Assembly: GCA_041730495.1 (NCBI GenBank)
Contig: JBGSBR010000014.1
Coordinates: forward strand, 1-29,886
Source: JBGSBR01 sp041730495
Lineage (GTDB): Bacteria > Patescibacteriota > Microgenomatia > UBA1406 > GWC2-37-13
Length of the DNA: 29,886 nt
Direction of reading: 5' to 3'
Shown piece by piece: positions 22,249 through 29,886 of this stretch. Under the pieces are notes generated by a model. It ran no database searches, was not told where the DNA came from, and was given only the letters and a program-made list of their open reading frames with translations. The translations under genes were made by a program, and so were the position numbers. Numbering within the stretch: the stretch's first letter is position 1; the number at the start of each line of letters is the position of its first letter.

Positions 22249-24435
22249 TTAGGTCGTTTTAAGCTTTCGTCCATATTTTTCTTTGGACATACGGATGATT
22301 TTCTCTGTATTTTCATTCTTCATCGCAGGAAGTGGCAATGTTTTAGCAGGGAATGGGGCAGAGGTCATCTGATCAATCGACATTTTCATGACAACCTCAT
22401 ATTTACCCAGTGAGACGAGATCTTGAGCAGTATAAAGTCCGGAGAATTCTTTCGTAAAGTAATCTGCATCGCGTGCACCGATCACAAAAGAGATCAGCGT
22501 ACCCACATTTCCGAAGATTGCGGTCATGATATCTTCATCAAGCTGCTCGATATACTGATTCGTGAGAGTCAATGCTAGGCGGTACTTACGCGCTTCTGAG
22601 AGGATTTTCACAAACGATGATGTAGCGAAGTTTTGAAACTCATCGACGTATAAAAAGAAATCGCGACGATCGTCTTCTTTGATAAATGAGCGATTCATAG
22701 CGGCAAGCTGGATCTGAGTAATGATCATGGCTCCCAGTAGGGCTGCATTGTCTTCACCGAGCTTACCTTGTGAGAGATTTAAGATCAAAATTTTACCATC
22801 ATTCATGATTGCTTCAAGATCGACAGTCGATTTTTGTTGACCGATGATATTACGGATCATCTTGGATGAGACGAACTGTCCGACTTTGTTTTGGATCGGG
22901 GAGATAGCCTCGACTCTGAGTTTATCGGTCATCATATCAAACTCTTTGTTCCAGAAATCTTTCATGACGGGATCTTGGATCTGCAGCACAGCTTTTTTAC
23001 GGAACTCTTTTTCCGATAAGATACGCAGGGCATCGACAAGTGTGGCTTGGGGAAGTTCCAAAAGTGAAATAATAGTGTTTCTCAAGATATACTCAAGACG
23101 TGGACCCCAGCTATCGGCATACAGCTTGCTAAAAATGGCGACGATACCAGATGCGACGAGATCGCGATGTTGTTGTTGTTTGATCTCCAGCACATTGAGC
23201 GCAAACGGGCGCTCAGTATCAAATGGTTCGAGATATACGACATCTTGCATGCGGCGCTTCGGGATATATTGCAAAATCGTCTCAGACAAATCACCGTGTG
23301 GATCGATAATACCGACACCTCGATCACGACGGATATCGTCGATGGCCATATTGGCAATCAATGTCGATTTACCAGCTCCGGTTTTACCGATGATGTAGTT
23401 GTGTTTACGTCGATCTGCCGTCTTGATGCCGAAGATCGTATCTTTGTTTTTGTACTCAGCTTTGGCGAAAAAGTTGACCTCATGTCGCATTGACTCGGGG
23501 ACCGAGTCGACAGTGGGTAAGTTTTCTGGTGGCTCACCAGCAAGTGTTTTACCCCAAGCGATATTTTTGATGCCTGCGAGAGCCTTGCCTGGCGGGTGCC
23601 AAAGCGTCGCAAGCTCTTGAGCATTCATGATCTGTGTGCGATGTTCAAGCAGTGAGAAACTGCGATTTTTCAGTCGTTCCATAAACTCTTTGCGACCCAT
23701 CCCGATTGAGCTAAATCCGAGATGATTTCCTTCACCAAGTGAAAATGAGCCGTAGGTACCAGCCACATTTTGCAGTAATGAGTGTGGATCGTGTTCTTTT
23801 TGCTTCGAGGAAGCGATAAGACGGATTGTCGTACGGCCTCCGTGATACATGACCTTATTACTCATATACGAAGCATTTTGATCTGTGGCTTGAGTCTTCA
23901 TTTCACCAGTTTTAGGGTCTTTGACTTCTTTGGTACGGGCACTGAGTGTCTGACCTTGCCAGGCAAATGATGCCGGAGTGACGAGGATCTGGATGCCAAA
24001 TTTATAGTTGGCTCCTTGTTTCGAGAGCAGTCCGATCATGGCTGCCAGAGGATCTAAATCGCTAAAATCTGCATAGGTTTTGATAGGTAATGTATATGAG
24101 TGCTGGAGAGAAAGCTTACCGACTGCGATATTGGGATCTTTCAAGATAATATCCATCGGATCTTGAGTCCTTTGGATAAACGATTGTGGGTATGCCGCTT
24201 GAAGGAGGCTTTGTACTAGGGACTCTCGTGGTGTAGGCACAGATGCATAATAAAAAATTGATTGACCTGTGAGATAAATCTCAAACGCATAACTATCGAC
24301 ATAACTAAACATGCGGGTGAGCAAGCTAAACTGAGACGAAAGTAGGGAAGAGAAGATCTGGGTTGCGGCCTCTGGGGTCGTTTCGTCTTCTTTCGGATTG
24401 CGTATCTGGAGATGCGATAACTTGATCGGCGCCAT
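22249..24435 (-). CDS. Type IV secretion/conjugation-type ATPase (VirB4/VirD4-like, DUF87/TraM-recognition)
   Basis: A 728-residue AAA+ motor. The Walker A motif is GKTGAGKST at 350-358, DPHGD follows at 379-383, and the Walker B strand is FFLYVDEFQ with Asp598-Glu599. The segment LALTLTNQYIEQL (620-632) matches the coupling-protein sensor region. Residues 1-340 form an N-terminal domain without membrane helices, so it must be recruited to the membrane or is cytoplasmic. Relatives with this layout are common in candidate-phyla genomes, where they may drive DNA uptake or transfer, or a pilus. TATAAT lies eight bases before the ATG. No VirB6/8/10 homologues are in the window. Confidence 0.88.
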   Translation of the reverse strand: MAPIKLSHLQIRNPKEDETTPEAATQIFSSLLSSQFSLLTRMFSYVDSYAFEIYLTGQSIFYYASVPTPRESLVQSLLQAAYPQSFIQRTQDPMDIILKDPNIAVGKLSLQHSYTLPIKTYADFSDLDPLAAMIGLLSKQGANYKFGIQILVTPASFAWQGQTLSARTKEVKDPKTGEMKTQATDQNASYMSNKVMYHGGRTTIRLIASSKQKEHDPHSLLQNVAGTYGSFSLGEGNHLGFSSIGMGRKEFMERLKNRSFSLLEHRTQIMNAQELATLWHPPGKALAGIKNIAWGKTLAGEPPENLPTVDSVPESMRHEVNFFAKAEYKNKDTIFGIKTADRRKHNYIIGKTGAGKSTLIANMAIDDIRRDRGVGIIDPHGDLSETILQYIPKRRMQDVVYLEPFDTERPFALNVLEIKQQQHRDLVASGIVAIFSKLYADSWGPRLEYILRNTIISLLELPQATLVDALRILSEKEFRKKAVLQIQDPVMKDFWNKEFDMMTDKLRVEAISPIQNKVGQFVSSKMIRNIIGQQKSTVDLEAIMNDGKILILNLSQGKLGEDNAALLGAMIITQIQLAAMNRSFIKEDDRRDFFLYVDEFQNFATSSFVKILSEARKYRLALTLTNQYIEQLDEDIMTAIFGNVGTLISFVIGARDADYFTKEFSGLYTAQDLVSLGKYEVVMKMSIDQMTSAPFPAKTLPLPAMKNENTEKIIRMSKEKYGRKLKTT

Positions 24436-24443
24436 AATACTTA

Positions 24444-24449
24444 ATTATA
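24444..24449 (-). promoter_or_regulatory. -10 box of the secretion ATPase gene
   Basis: TGTATAAT on the minus strand ends eight bases before the ATG at 24435, giving an almost leaderless start. Confidence 0.55.
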
Positions 24450-24507
24450 CAGATAAGTTATGGGAAGTTGGAAATAGGAAGTTGACGCTATATCTTGATG
24501 TATGATA

Positions 24508-26781
24508 TCAACCTTGAAATCGCATAACATCGGGAGGAATATTCATTATGTAAGGATTACGATCATCGGGTTTGGCAAATTTAGCTTGGACATATGTTTT
24601 ACCTCGTCCGAGTGGATCGGTTTTACGTGATTTAGCATCTTCTTCTTCAAGAGGTCTATGACGATCTTCCCAAAATGCAGCAGCAGCAGTTTCACTATAA
24701 TGATAATGCGGATATGGCAATGTACGTAGATGTGGATGGCGGACTAGTACTTTTAACATATCTACTTCAGATCTAGTATCTCCAGTACTATCACTACCAC
24801 GTTCAGCTGGTTCGCGGCAGATAAATTTTTCTAGCAATCTCAGCATCTGTACTCGTATGTTATCGAGAAATTCTGGATTAAGATTAGCTTTGCCTTCGAG
24901 ATCAAACTGGAAATCTGCGTCGAGAGCTATGCTATATGGATCGTCATAACCTGAAATATATAAATCGACTTGTATCTTTGTTACATCACTAGGATGTTCA
25001 TGAAAATCTACATGTGAGTAGCCATGTGCCTGTAATTGTGGATAATTATCAAATGGTACACGGATTGGTTTTTGCGTCAGGAAAACACGCTGGCGATCTT
25101 TTACATCCATAGCCATCAATTCGGCTTCTTCATGCGTAGAGTTGTAACCTTCGCTGAGCTGTGACGCTGGAAAACCTAGTTGTTCGAGCAAAAATAATTC
25201 ATGTTGATTCGCTTCGTGATTAGGTGCGGTACGATACCAAAAATGGATTTCTTGACCTTGATAGTTAATTCTTCCTTGTTCAAAACTGATTACGTTTGGT
25301 TTTTTCAGTGAGACATCAGAATCAATAGTTTGAGGCGGCATGGCAGCAAAAATAGCTTCAAAAATATGGTATTGTTGGGCTCGTAGGCTATTTGAAGGTA
25401 ATGCGACACTGAGTTTTAAGCCTTGATGAGGTAAGCTAAGGTCAATAAATGATGTATCGAGACCCATCTGTTCTTTAATATATTCTTTATTGGTATCCCA
25501 AACCATTTCTATTTCCATCTCTCTTTGGAAAAAAGTACGCACATCAGGAGTTGATTCTAGGTGATCTTGCATCCACGGACTTATTCCATGATTAGTTTTT
25601 AGTTGAGTTATCGATTCTTGGACAGTTTTAATATAGTCATTGCCAAAAAGCTGTTGAATTTTTCTTACTTGTTGAGTTAGTTTTTCAAGAATCTGCGGAT
25701 CTTCATTTATTCGTTGGCGTTTTCTTTGATGTTTTTCTTGCACGAGCTCAGGGTTGGCCCATTTCATGAGTTTGTCAAAAATATCATCTAAATGAATAGC
25801 ATATACAAATCGAGCTTCAGCTTGTTCTCTTGCTTTTATTGCGTCAGCTTTGCGATTAGGTTTAAGATCTGCATATTCATCTGATACTGGCCACTCTGAC
25901 ATCATGGTGTACTGGACTGAGAGTCGTGAGTGATCGTCAAGTATAAGTGGTTGAGCTTGACCAAAGGGAAGGTTTAAACTTGGTAATGGATATCCTGATG
26001 CGACTAAAGCAATAGTTTCCACCGTTTTTTTGTCATCTTTCTTCATGATCCCAGCATATGCAAGCTTAGTCATACAACTGAGAATATCTGCTTGTGTGCG
26101 AGGACCTTTGAAAAACCCACGTAATGCTTCGGAAGCACCACCTCGTTTAATGTCATTTCCACTGTATGCACTAAATAATTCACCTAAAACATAAGGGTCG
26201 ATATCTTGCCAGTTTTTCTCGAAAAAACGGGCTAATTCTTGAGACGCAGTATCACTTACAAAACGATAATCTGAGTGGTGTTCTTGAGGGATACCACGTG
26301 CGAAGTCAGAATCTTTGAGACGCCATACTGCATATCTATCTAATATGAGAGGTATTGCTTGTGGTGTAAGACCATGAGCGCGAATAGGCGAAAAGATATT
26401 TCTTCTGACAGCTTGCATCTGGTTTTGTTTACCACTTGCATTACTTATGTCAATTGCGGTGAGCTCATCATATTCAAGTTGCGAAGCTACCAGATTTTGT
26501 ACTTTAGGGTCGGGATAGTTTTGGACTAAAGCTAAGGCTGTCTGACGATCAATATTTGATACAGTATTGGTCGTATATTCTGCACCCTCGCGTGGCATCA
26601 TAGCGAGCGAGAGCATATCAGTATAAAATTGTTTTTGAAATTCTGGCGAATATTTCTGCACATCTGTTTCTGCAGTAGTGAGAAGTGAGGTAAATAAAGC
26701 ATCATCACCAGTATCATGAGCTTCCTGTAAAAAGCCACGTAAAGAAGAAATATATTCTGGATAATTAGGTGACTCTATCAT
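24508..26781 (-). CDS. Large unidentified protein, 757 aa
   Basis: A 757-residue cytoplasmic-looking protein with no signal peptide or clear transmembrane helix. The first 380 residues look mostly helical with repeat-like short helices. A middle segment (about 355-450) includes the charged stretch QEKHQRKRQRINEDPQ. Residues 460-680 are richer in beta strands (RVFLTQKPIRVPF; VDLYISGYDDPYSIALDADF). The end is basic and polar. I see no catalytic motif. Its ATG lies ten bases after the stop of the small membrane protein gene on the same strand, and the secretion ATPase gene is next in line, so a shared process at the envelope is possible but unproven. Confidence 0.7.
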   Translation of the reverse strand: MIESPNYPEYISSLRGFLQEAHDTGDDALFTSLLTTAETDVQKYSPEFQKQFYTDMLSLAMMPREGAEYTTNTVSNIDRQTALALVQNYPDPKVQNLVASQLEYDELTAIDISNASGKQNQMQAVRRNIFSPIRAHGLTPQAIPLILDRYAVWRLKDSDFARGIPQEHHSDYRFVSDTASQELARFFEKNWQDIDPYVLGELFSAYSGNDIKRGGASEALRGFFKGPRTQADILSCMTKLAYAGIMKKDDKKTVETIALVASGYPLPSLNLPFGQAQPLILDDHSRLSVQYTMMSEWPVSDEYADLKPNRKADAIKAREQAEARFVYAIHLDDIFDKLMKWANPELVQEKHQRKRQRINEDPQILEKLTQQVRKIQQLFGNDYIKTVQESITQLKTNHGISPWMQDHLESTPDVRTFFQREMEIEMVWDTNKEYIKEQMGLDTSFIDLSLPHQGLKLSVALPSNSLRAQQYHIFEAIFAAMPPQTIDSDVSLKKPNVISFEQGRINYQGQEIHFWYRTAPNHEANQHELFLLEQLGFPASQLSEGYNSTHEEAELMAMDVKDRQRVFLTQKPIRVPFDNYPQLQAHGYSHVDFHEHPSDVTKIQVDLYISGYDDPYSIALDADFQFDLEGKANLNPEFLDNIRVQMLRLLEKFICREPAERGSDSTGDTRSEVDMLKVLVRHPHLRTLPYPHYHYSETAAAAFWEDRHRPLEEEDAKSRKTDPLGRGKTYVQAKFAKPDDRNPYIMNIPPDVMRFQG

Positions 26782-26791
26782 AGGTAGGGAA

Positions 26792-27058
26792 TTAGTACCC
26801 AGCAGCTTTCAGACATTTTTGGAAAATATCTTGTACAGGATAACTGACACGTTTCACATTACCGGTTGTAACAGTAGGATCTTCAGCTGATACTACAGGT
26901 GGAATTGTTTCTTCAAAACGTGAGGTTGTACTACAAATTTCTACCGCTTTGACGCGTAAAAATTTATCTGTAGGAGAGAGAAGCAGAGAAATAGCGACGA
27001 TGACGCCGATCATGATAACTGCTGTTTTGACGATTTGTGTGGTTGATGAGTTTTCCAT
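26792..27058 (-). CDS. Small single-pass membrane protein, 88 aa
   Basis: The frame is open from 27094, but the ATG at 27058 (MENSSTTQIVKTAV) is chosen because TATAAT lies seven bases upstream and the longer version would start before the promoter. One transmembrane helix is at about 11-28 (TAVIMIGVIVAISLLLSP). A short extracytoplasmic domain of 55 residues follows, with two cysteines (C41 and C82) that could pair. No family recognised. It is followed ten bases later by the 757-aa gene. Confidence 0.7.
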   Translation of the reverse strand: MENSSTTQIVKTAVIMIGVIVAISLLLSPTDKFLRVKAVEICSTTSRFEETIPPVVSAEDPTVTTGNVKRVSYPVQDIFQKCLKAAGY

Positions 27059-27065
27059 GGGATAT

Positions 27066-27071
27066 ATTATA
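27066..27071 (-). promoter_or_regulatory. -10 box of the 88-aa membrane protein gene
   Basis: TATAAT on the minus strand, seven bases before the ATG at 27058. This spacing is the leaderless pattern and fixes the start. Confidence 0.55.
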
Positions 27072-27096
27072 GGTTGTAGCAGGATAAAACGCAAGC

Positions 27097-28986
27097 TTAA
27101 TCTCTTAATTTTTCAATAGTATTGTAAAGTACATTTGGATTGCCCATCTGATCGGTATCTATCATAATTGTCTTCAAAGCACGATAGGTAAGGGTTACAC
27201 CATTTTTTTCAAGCTTAAACTCGATATACTCAGGCATTGGTACCCAAACATTTTGTTCAGCTTGGTGATTGATGAATTCAGCTTCTGCAAAACGTCTATA
27301 TGGCTCCATGAGGTCATAGTTCCAGATCTTATCTTCAGCGTTTAGGTACTCAATCTCACCAAATGAATGGCCGATAAATAAAGTAGGATTGTCATCGATG
27401 ATAGGAGTGACTCCTTCTTGAGACGGAGCTTCGAAGACGATAAGTGTACGAATCGGACCCAGATTACCATTTTCATCTCGTGCATCAGTACACATCCACA
27501 AAGCGATACGTTCACCTGGTGTGCCGGTCAATTGTCCATCATTGTAGACGATAATTTCACCCGGGGCAGGTGTATAGTTGTGATCGAAATATCTAAAGCC
27601 GATAAACTCTTGTGGTCTCACGGGAGTATCACTCGGTTCTGCAGTCGTATAGACAACATAATCATTTTGAGGTCGTACAGCAGCAGCATCTGTTTCAAAA
27701 TCAATAGCTGGTGGCACATCAATTGGTGGTGCAATTATTTCGGGTTCGGGTGTTGGTGTACGAGTCGGCTCAGGCGTCTGAGTAGGTTCAGGTGTAGGTG
27801 ACGGAGTAGTAGTTGCTGTTGCAGTAGCTGTCGCTGTCGCTTGTTCGACTGGCCCATGAGTAGCAAAAGGCAATACTGAGTTAGTTTCAGTTGATCCGGT
27901 TTGATTACGATCGACCACAGCAGCATGAAGTTGTTTAAATCTTCCTGGCATAATTGCAGGTTTGGCCGTATGTTCCCACCAGTTGCGAGCTGATTCGCCG
28001 AGCTCTGCTAGTTGTTTTTGTAGCGATTGCACGGGTTCAGATTCAGGCAAGTATTTCATCCAAAGCCAAGCACTTTGACCTTTTTCGATAAGTTTAAGGG
28101 TAGGTTCACGGAGTATCTCTCCAACTGCAAAACCAGTTACATAACGCATTCCGTGTTTAATAAACTTCTTCCATTGCAAACCAAGTACTGCATTAAATAA
28201 TATATCTTCTTGTTTATTTTGATAATCTTTGTTCAGAACTTTATTATTTAAGGTATTTGGGGCAATGGCTTGAGCAGTAGACTGTAATCTACGTTTTATC
28301 TCACGAGATTCGAGCTGTACAGCTCGATCATCAGGTGTCATAGTTTGCAAGATACTGACATCTGCGATTTCGTTACGGATTTTCTTTAAAATCTGAGCAT
28401 TTATTTCCTTATCTGAAAATGATGTTTTTTTACGCCATTGATTACTCTTTGTGAGCTCAGTTACGACTTGTGAGCGATAGTGCTCAAGCTGAGCTTCTGG
28501 TGTGGTACGAGTGCGAAGTTGTTCTTTGGTAGCTTCGAATCGTGCACGACGATCGTCCATAGCATAAGCTTTGACTACGGCTCTTGCTTCGTATTCGTTT
28601 CCATAAGTGAGTTCTTTGACAGCTTCGATAACTGGGTTACTAGGTGTTTCAGATATAGCTTGAGCATGGACATCATGATATCCCTTTAGTCCAAGTTTTT
28701 GGATCCGCTGTGTTTCACGTAAACTAGCTGAGATATAGTTGCTCATCGCAGAGATACCGAAAAACATGATTCCAGCTTCAGTCGGGGAGATCATATCTTG
28801 TTGCAAGCCTTGCTGCATTAGCTCAAGCATACCGATACGACTTCCCATACCTACCAGGAATGCTGGACCTGCTTCGATTGCGGTAGCTTTGACATTTTGC
28901 CAGAGTTCTTGGCGTGTAGGGAGACGTCTCTGTGTTTGAGATGATTCTTGCAGTATGTTGAGTCTTGGTTGTAATTCGCTTCTCAT
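27097..28986 (-). CDS. Multi-domain surface protein with Pro/Thr stalk and sortase-like boxes in swapped order
   Basis: A 629-residue protein. Residues 1-350 are mostly charged helices with weakly hydrophobic patches at about 38-56, 71-86 and 278-292. Residues 382-416 are an (AT)n and (Pro-Thr-Glu)n stalk (repeated TPEPT). The C-terminal 200 residues are beta-rich. IALWMCTDARDENG (C499) followed by IRTLIVFEA (R513) resembles a sortase Cys-Arg box, and LFIGHSFG (His540) resembles a sortase His box, but the order is reversed relative to known sortases. If real this is a circular permutation; otherwise it is an unrelated beta domain. There is no classical N-terminal signal peptide, so topology is uncertain. 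Confidence 0.65.
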   Translation of the reverse strand: MRSELQPRLNILQESSQTQRRLPTRQELWQNVKATAIEAGPAFLVGMGSRIGMLELMQQGLQQDMISPTEAGIMFFGISAMSNYISASLRETQRIQKLGLKGYHDVHAQAISETPSNPVIEAVKELTYGNEYEARAVVKAYAMDDRRARFEATKEQLRTRTTPEAQLEHYRSQVVTELTKSNQWRKKTSFSDKEINAQILKKIRNEIADVSILQTMTPDDRAVQLESREIKRRLQSTAQAIAPNTLNNKVLNKDYQNKQEDILFNAVLGLQWKKFIKHGMRYVTGFAVGEILREPTLKLIEKGQSAWLWMKYLPESEPVQSLQKQLAELGESARNWWEHTAKPAIMPGRFKQLHAAVVDRNQTGSTETNSVLPFATHGPVEQATATATATATTTPSPTPEPTQTPEPTRTPTPEPEIIAPPIDVPPAIDFETDAAAVRPQNDYVVYTTAEPSDTPVRPQEFIGFRYFDHNYTPAPGEIIVYNDGQLTGTPGERIALWMCTDARDENGNLGPIRTLIVFEAPSQEGVTPIIDDNPTLFIGHSFGEIEYLNAEDKIWNYDLMEPYRRFAEAEFINHQAEQNVWVPMPEYIEFKLEKNGVTLTYRALKTIMIDTDQMGNPNVLYNTIEKLRD

Positions 28987-29017
28987 ATTATTTGAAATAA
29001 CTACATGGTTTGATTCT

Positions 29018-29051
29018 GACTTGAATAAATAATGATTTATTTACTTAAGTC
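29018..29051 (-). terminator. AT-rich hairpin ending the 29.1-29.8 kb operon
   Basis: GACTT/AAGTC (29018-29022 with 29047-29051) encloses AATAAAT/ATTTATT (29024-29030 with 29035-29041) around an AATG loop. It lies between the end of the two-gene operon and the start of the 629-aa protein gene. The rest of that gap holds no other clear feature. Confidence 0.45.
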
Positions 29052-29098
29052 AAAACCTACTACGCACAAAACGGACACATAGTGGCTTTGACCTCTCT

Positions 29099-29365
29099 CT
29101 ATGGCGAGTCTCCTCCTGAGCTCCCGCCAGTAGGCGGGTTACAAGAGGTCGGACACGGCGTGGGTGTCGCCACCACAGTCACGATGACTGTGGCGACGGG
29201 TTGCGAGCTAGTGACCGTGGGCGTGGGAGTACCCCACGTCACGGTCACATTGGGGAGTGCGATAGGAATAAATCCTACAGAGCATCCCCAAACGAAAAAC
29301 CCAATGATGGCGATGAGGAACAACGCCTTCACGAAGTTCCCAGTATCGGCTAGCCAGTTAAGCAT
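29099..29365 (-). CDS. Small membrane-anchored protein with Thr/Pro/Cys stalk, 88 aa
   Basis: The frame extends to 29497, but the ATG at 29365 (MLNWLADTGN) is chosen because CGGAGG lies seven bases upstream and the longer version would overlap the preceding gene widely. One transmembrane helix is at about 14-34 (ALFLIAIIGFFVWGCSVGFIPI). A Val/Thr/Pro segment follows (TPTPTVTSSQPVATVIVTVVATP), with a CPTSC cysteine pair and a Gly/Ser/Asp end. The segment VIVTVV-AT-C-C is repeated in the upstream gene's product, so the two are related. GC-richer than neighbours. Translation is coupled: the Shine-Dalgarno is embedded in the last codons of the upstream gene. Confidence 0.7.
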   Translation of the reverse strand: MLNWLADTGNFVKALFLIAIIGFFVWGCSVGFIPIALPNVTVTWGTPTPTVTSSQPVATVIVTVVATPTPCPTSCNPPTGGSSGGDSP

Positions 29366-29367
29366 TT

Positions 29368-29784
29368 TTACCTCCGACGGAGCAGGATTAATCCTGCAAG
29401 GAGGATCAGCAAAACTGGCCAGATCCACGTACCATCTGATTCTACAGAACCTGCTTCTCCTGCTGTCTGCGGTGTGCATCCAGTCGTGGATGCACAAGCG
29501 GTGGACGTCGCCACAACCACCGAGGTCACGATGACCTCGATTGGTGCTTGTGGCGTATAGGTAGCAAGCGGTGTGTATGTCGGGTACGGCGTTTGGGTTG
29601 GAACCGTAGTTACGGTGGGTGTCGGCGCTTGTTCAGCGGCCGGCATACCAATTCGTAACGGGTTCCACCACCATAAAGCCACTAAGACAAGAACTGTTAA
29701 CCCGAGCGAGGCGATAATTGTACCCCAAGGGGTGCCTTGACGAACGATCGTGGCACCCCCTTGAGATGATGGATTGGTGGTCAT
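29368..29784 (-). CDS. Stalked membrane protein with C-terminal hydrophobic helix and Arg tail, 138 aa
   Basis: Residues 18-41 form an N-terminal transmembrane helix (TIIASLGLTVLVLVALWWW). Residues 52-90 are a Thr/Pro/Tyr stalk (PTPTVTTVPTQTPYPTYTP). A VIVTSVVVATSTACASTTGC segment carries two cysteines. The end is a second hydrophobic helix and three arginines (VLLILLAGLILLRRR), like a cell-wall sorting tail but with no LPxTG-type motif. The ATG at 29784 has AAGGAGG four bases upstream. The bases coding the final RRR and stop are the Shine-Dalgarno of the next gene. GC-richer than the resident genes. Function unknown; likely a surface or wall-spanning protein. Confidence 0.75.
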   Translation of the reverse strand: MTTNPSSQGGATIVRQGTPWGTIIASLGLTVLVLVALWWWNPLRIGMPAAEQAPTPTVTTVPTQTPYPTYTPLATYTPQAPIEVIVTSVVVATSTACASTTGCTPQTAGEAGSVESDGTWIWPVLLILLAGLILLRRR

Positions 29785-29785
29785 A

Positions 29786-29833
29786 CTACCTCCTTCGGAG
29801 CAGGATTGCTCCGGCGATGAGTAGCAAGGCGAC
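29786..29833 (-). pseudogene. C-terminal remnant of a third stalked-protein paralogue
   Basis: The minus-strand frame VALLLIAGAILLRRR, stop, matches the end of the 138-aa product (LLILLAGLILLRRR, stop) in sequence and nearly in nucleotides (AATCCTGCTCCG in both). An in-frame TAA at 29834-29836 and AT-rich DNA beyond show that the rest of the gene is missing. Its final codons supply the Shine-Dalgarno of the 138-aa gene, with TAG one base before the ATG. The remaining 29837-29886 is AT-rich and holds nothing I can call. Confidence 0.65.
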
Positions 29834-29886
29834 TTATGAATTGAGCAAAGAGTTTATTAATATAAGTAACACTTAAATAATTAATT

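Noticed and set aside
27800..27850. CRISPR or minisatellite at the Thr/Ala codon repeat
   Set aside because: It is a short coding run for the (AT)n stalk of the 629-aa protein, without spacers.
29082..29534. Plus-strand 150-residue frame over the last operon
   Set aside because: It is antisense to two genes that have Shine-Dalgarno sites, membrane helices and paralogous tails. The plus-strand frame has no such support.
1..29886. Alternative genetic code (TGA recoded, as in some candidate phyla)
   Set aside because: Gene ends at 163-165 and 3739-3741 use TGA as a natural stop, and no long gene is interrupted by in-frame TGA.

Overview
The window looks like a chromosomal segment from an uncultivated, reduced-genome bacterium, most likely of the Candidate Phyla Radiation (Patescibacteria). 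The reasons are: low-GC genes in the standard code with TGA as a stop; many starts with no Shine-Dalgarno sequence and a TATAAT-like -10 box only 4-13 nt upstream (leaderless or nearly leaderless mRNAs); a stand-alone VirB4/VirD4-like ATPase; small single-pass proteins with Pro/Thr-rich stalks; and many proteins without recognisable families. The exact phylum cannot be fixed from sequence alone.

Layout. 1-2.6 kb: the end of a partial gene, an FAD oxidoreductase, and a GC-richer orphan gene with its own structured leader and strong Shine-Dalgarno. The partial gene and the orphan are each followed by a copy of the same ~100-nt folded RNA element. 2.6-4.8 kb: a single unknown gene bounded by an exact 18-bp repeat of the 3' end of the neighbouring alpha/beta-hydrolase gene. 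4.8-6.6 kb: MscL and MgtE. 6.6-9.4 kb: secreted or membrane-anchored unknowns. 9.4-14.1 kb: an operon of membrane-fusion protein, RND transporter and a small unknown. 14.2-15.2 kb: GreA and a four-helix-bundle (S23-type) protein. 15.2-17.2 kb: a GC-richer NhaD Na+/H+ antiporter with a multi-helix leader that looks like a riboswitch, a cloverleaf-like RNA after the stop codon, and a terminator. 17.2-18.6 kb: a 52-aa protein, a Fic/Doc protein and a P-loop kinase. 18.6-22.1 kb: a CPA1 Na+/H+ antiporter, a deoxyribosyltransferase-like protein and a YtxH pair. 22.2-29.0 kb: the secretion-type ATPase and large unknown proteins, one with a Pro/Thr stalk. 29.1-29.9 kb: two coupled GC-richer genes for stalked membrane proteins and the C-terminal remnant of a third.

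Ion and osmotic homeostasis is a theme (MscL, MgtE, CPA1, NhaD), as are cell-surface proteins with Thr/Pro stalks. The most interesting signal is a contrast between two gene classes. AT-rich resident genes are mostly leaderless with simple AT-rich palindromic terminators. A few GC-richer genes carry Shine-Dalgarno sequences and/or elaborate folded RNAs at their 5' and 3' ends, and look like acquired modules. The best candidates for undescribed biology are the duplicated 3' RNA element, the NhaD leader, the cloverleaf RNA after NhaD, and the single-gene insertion marked by the 18-bp repeat.
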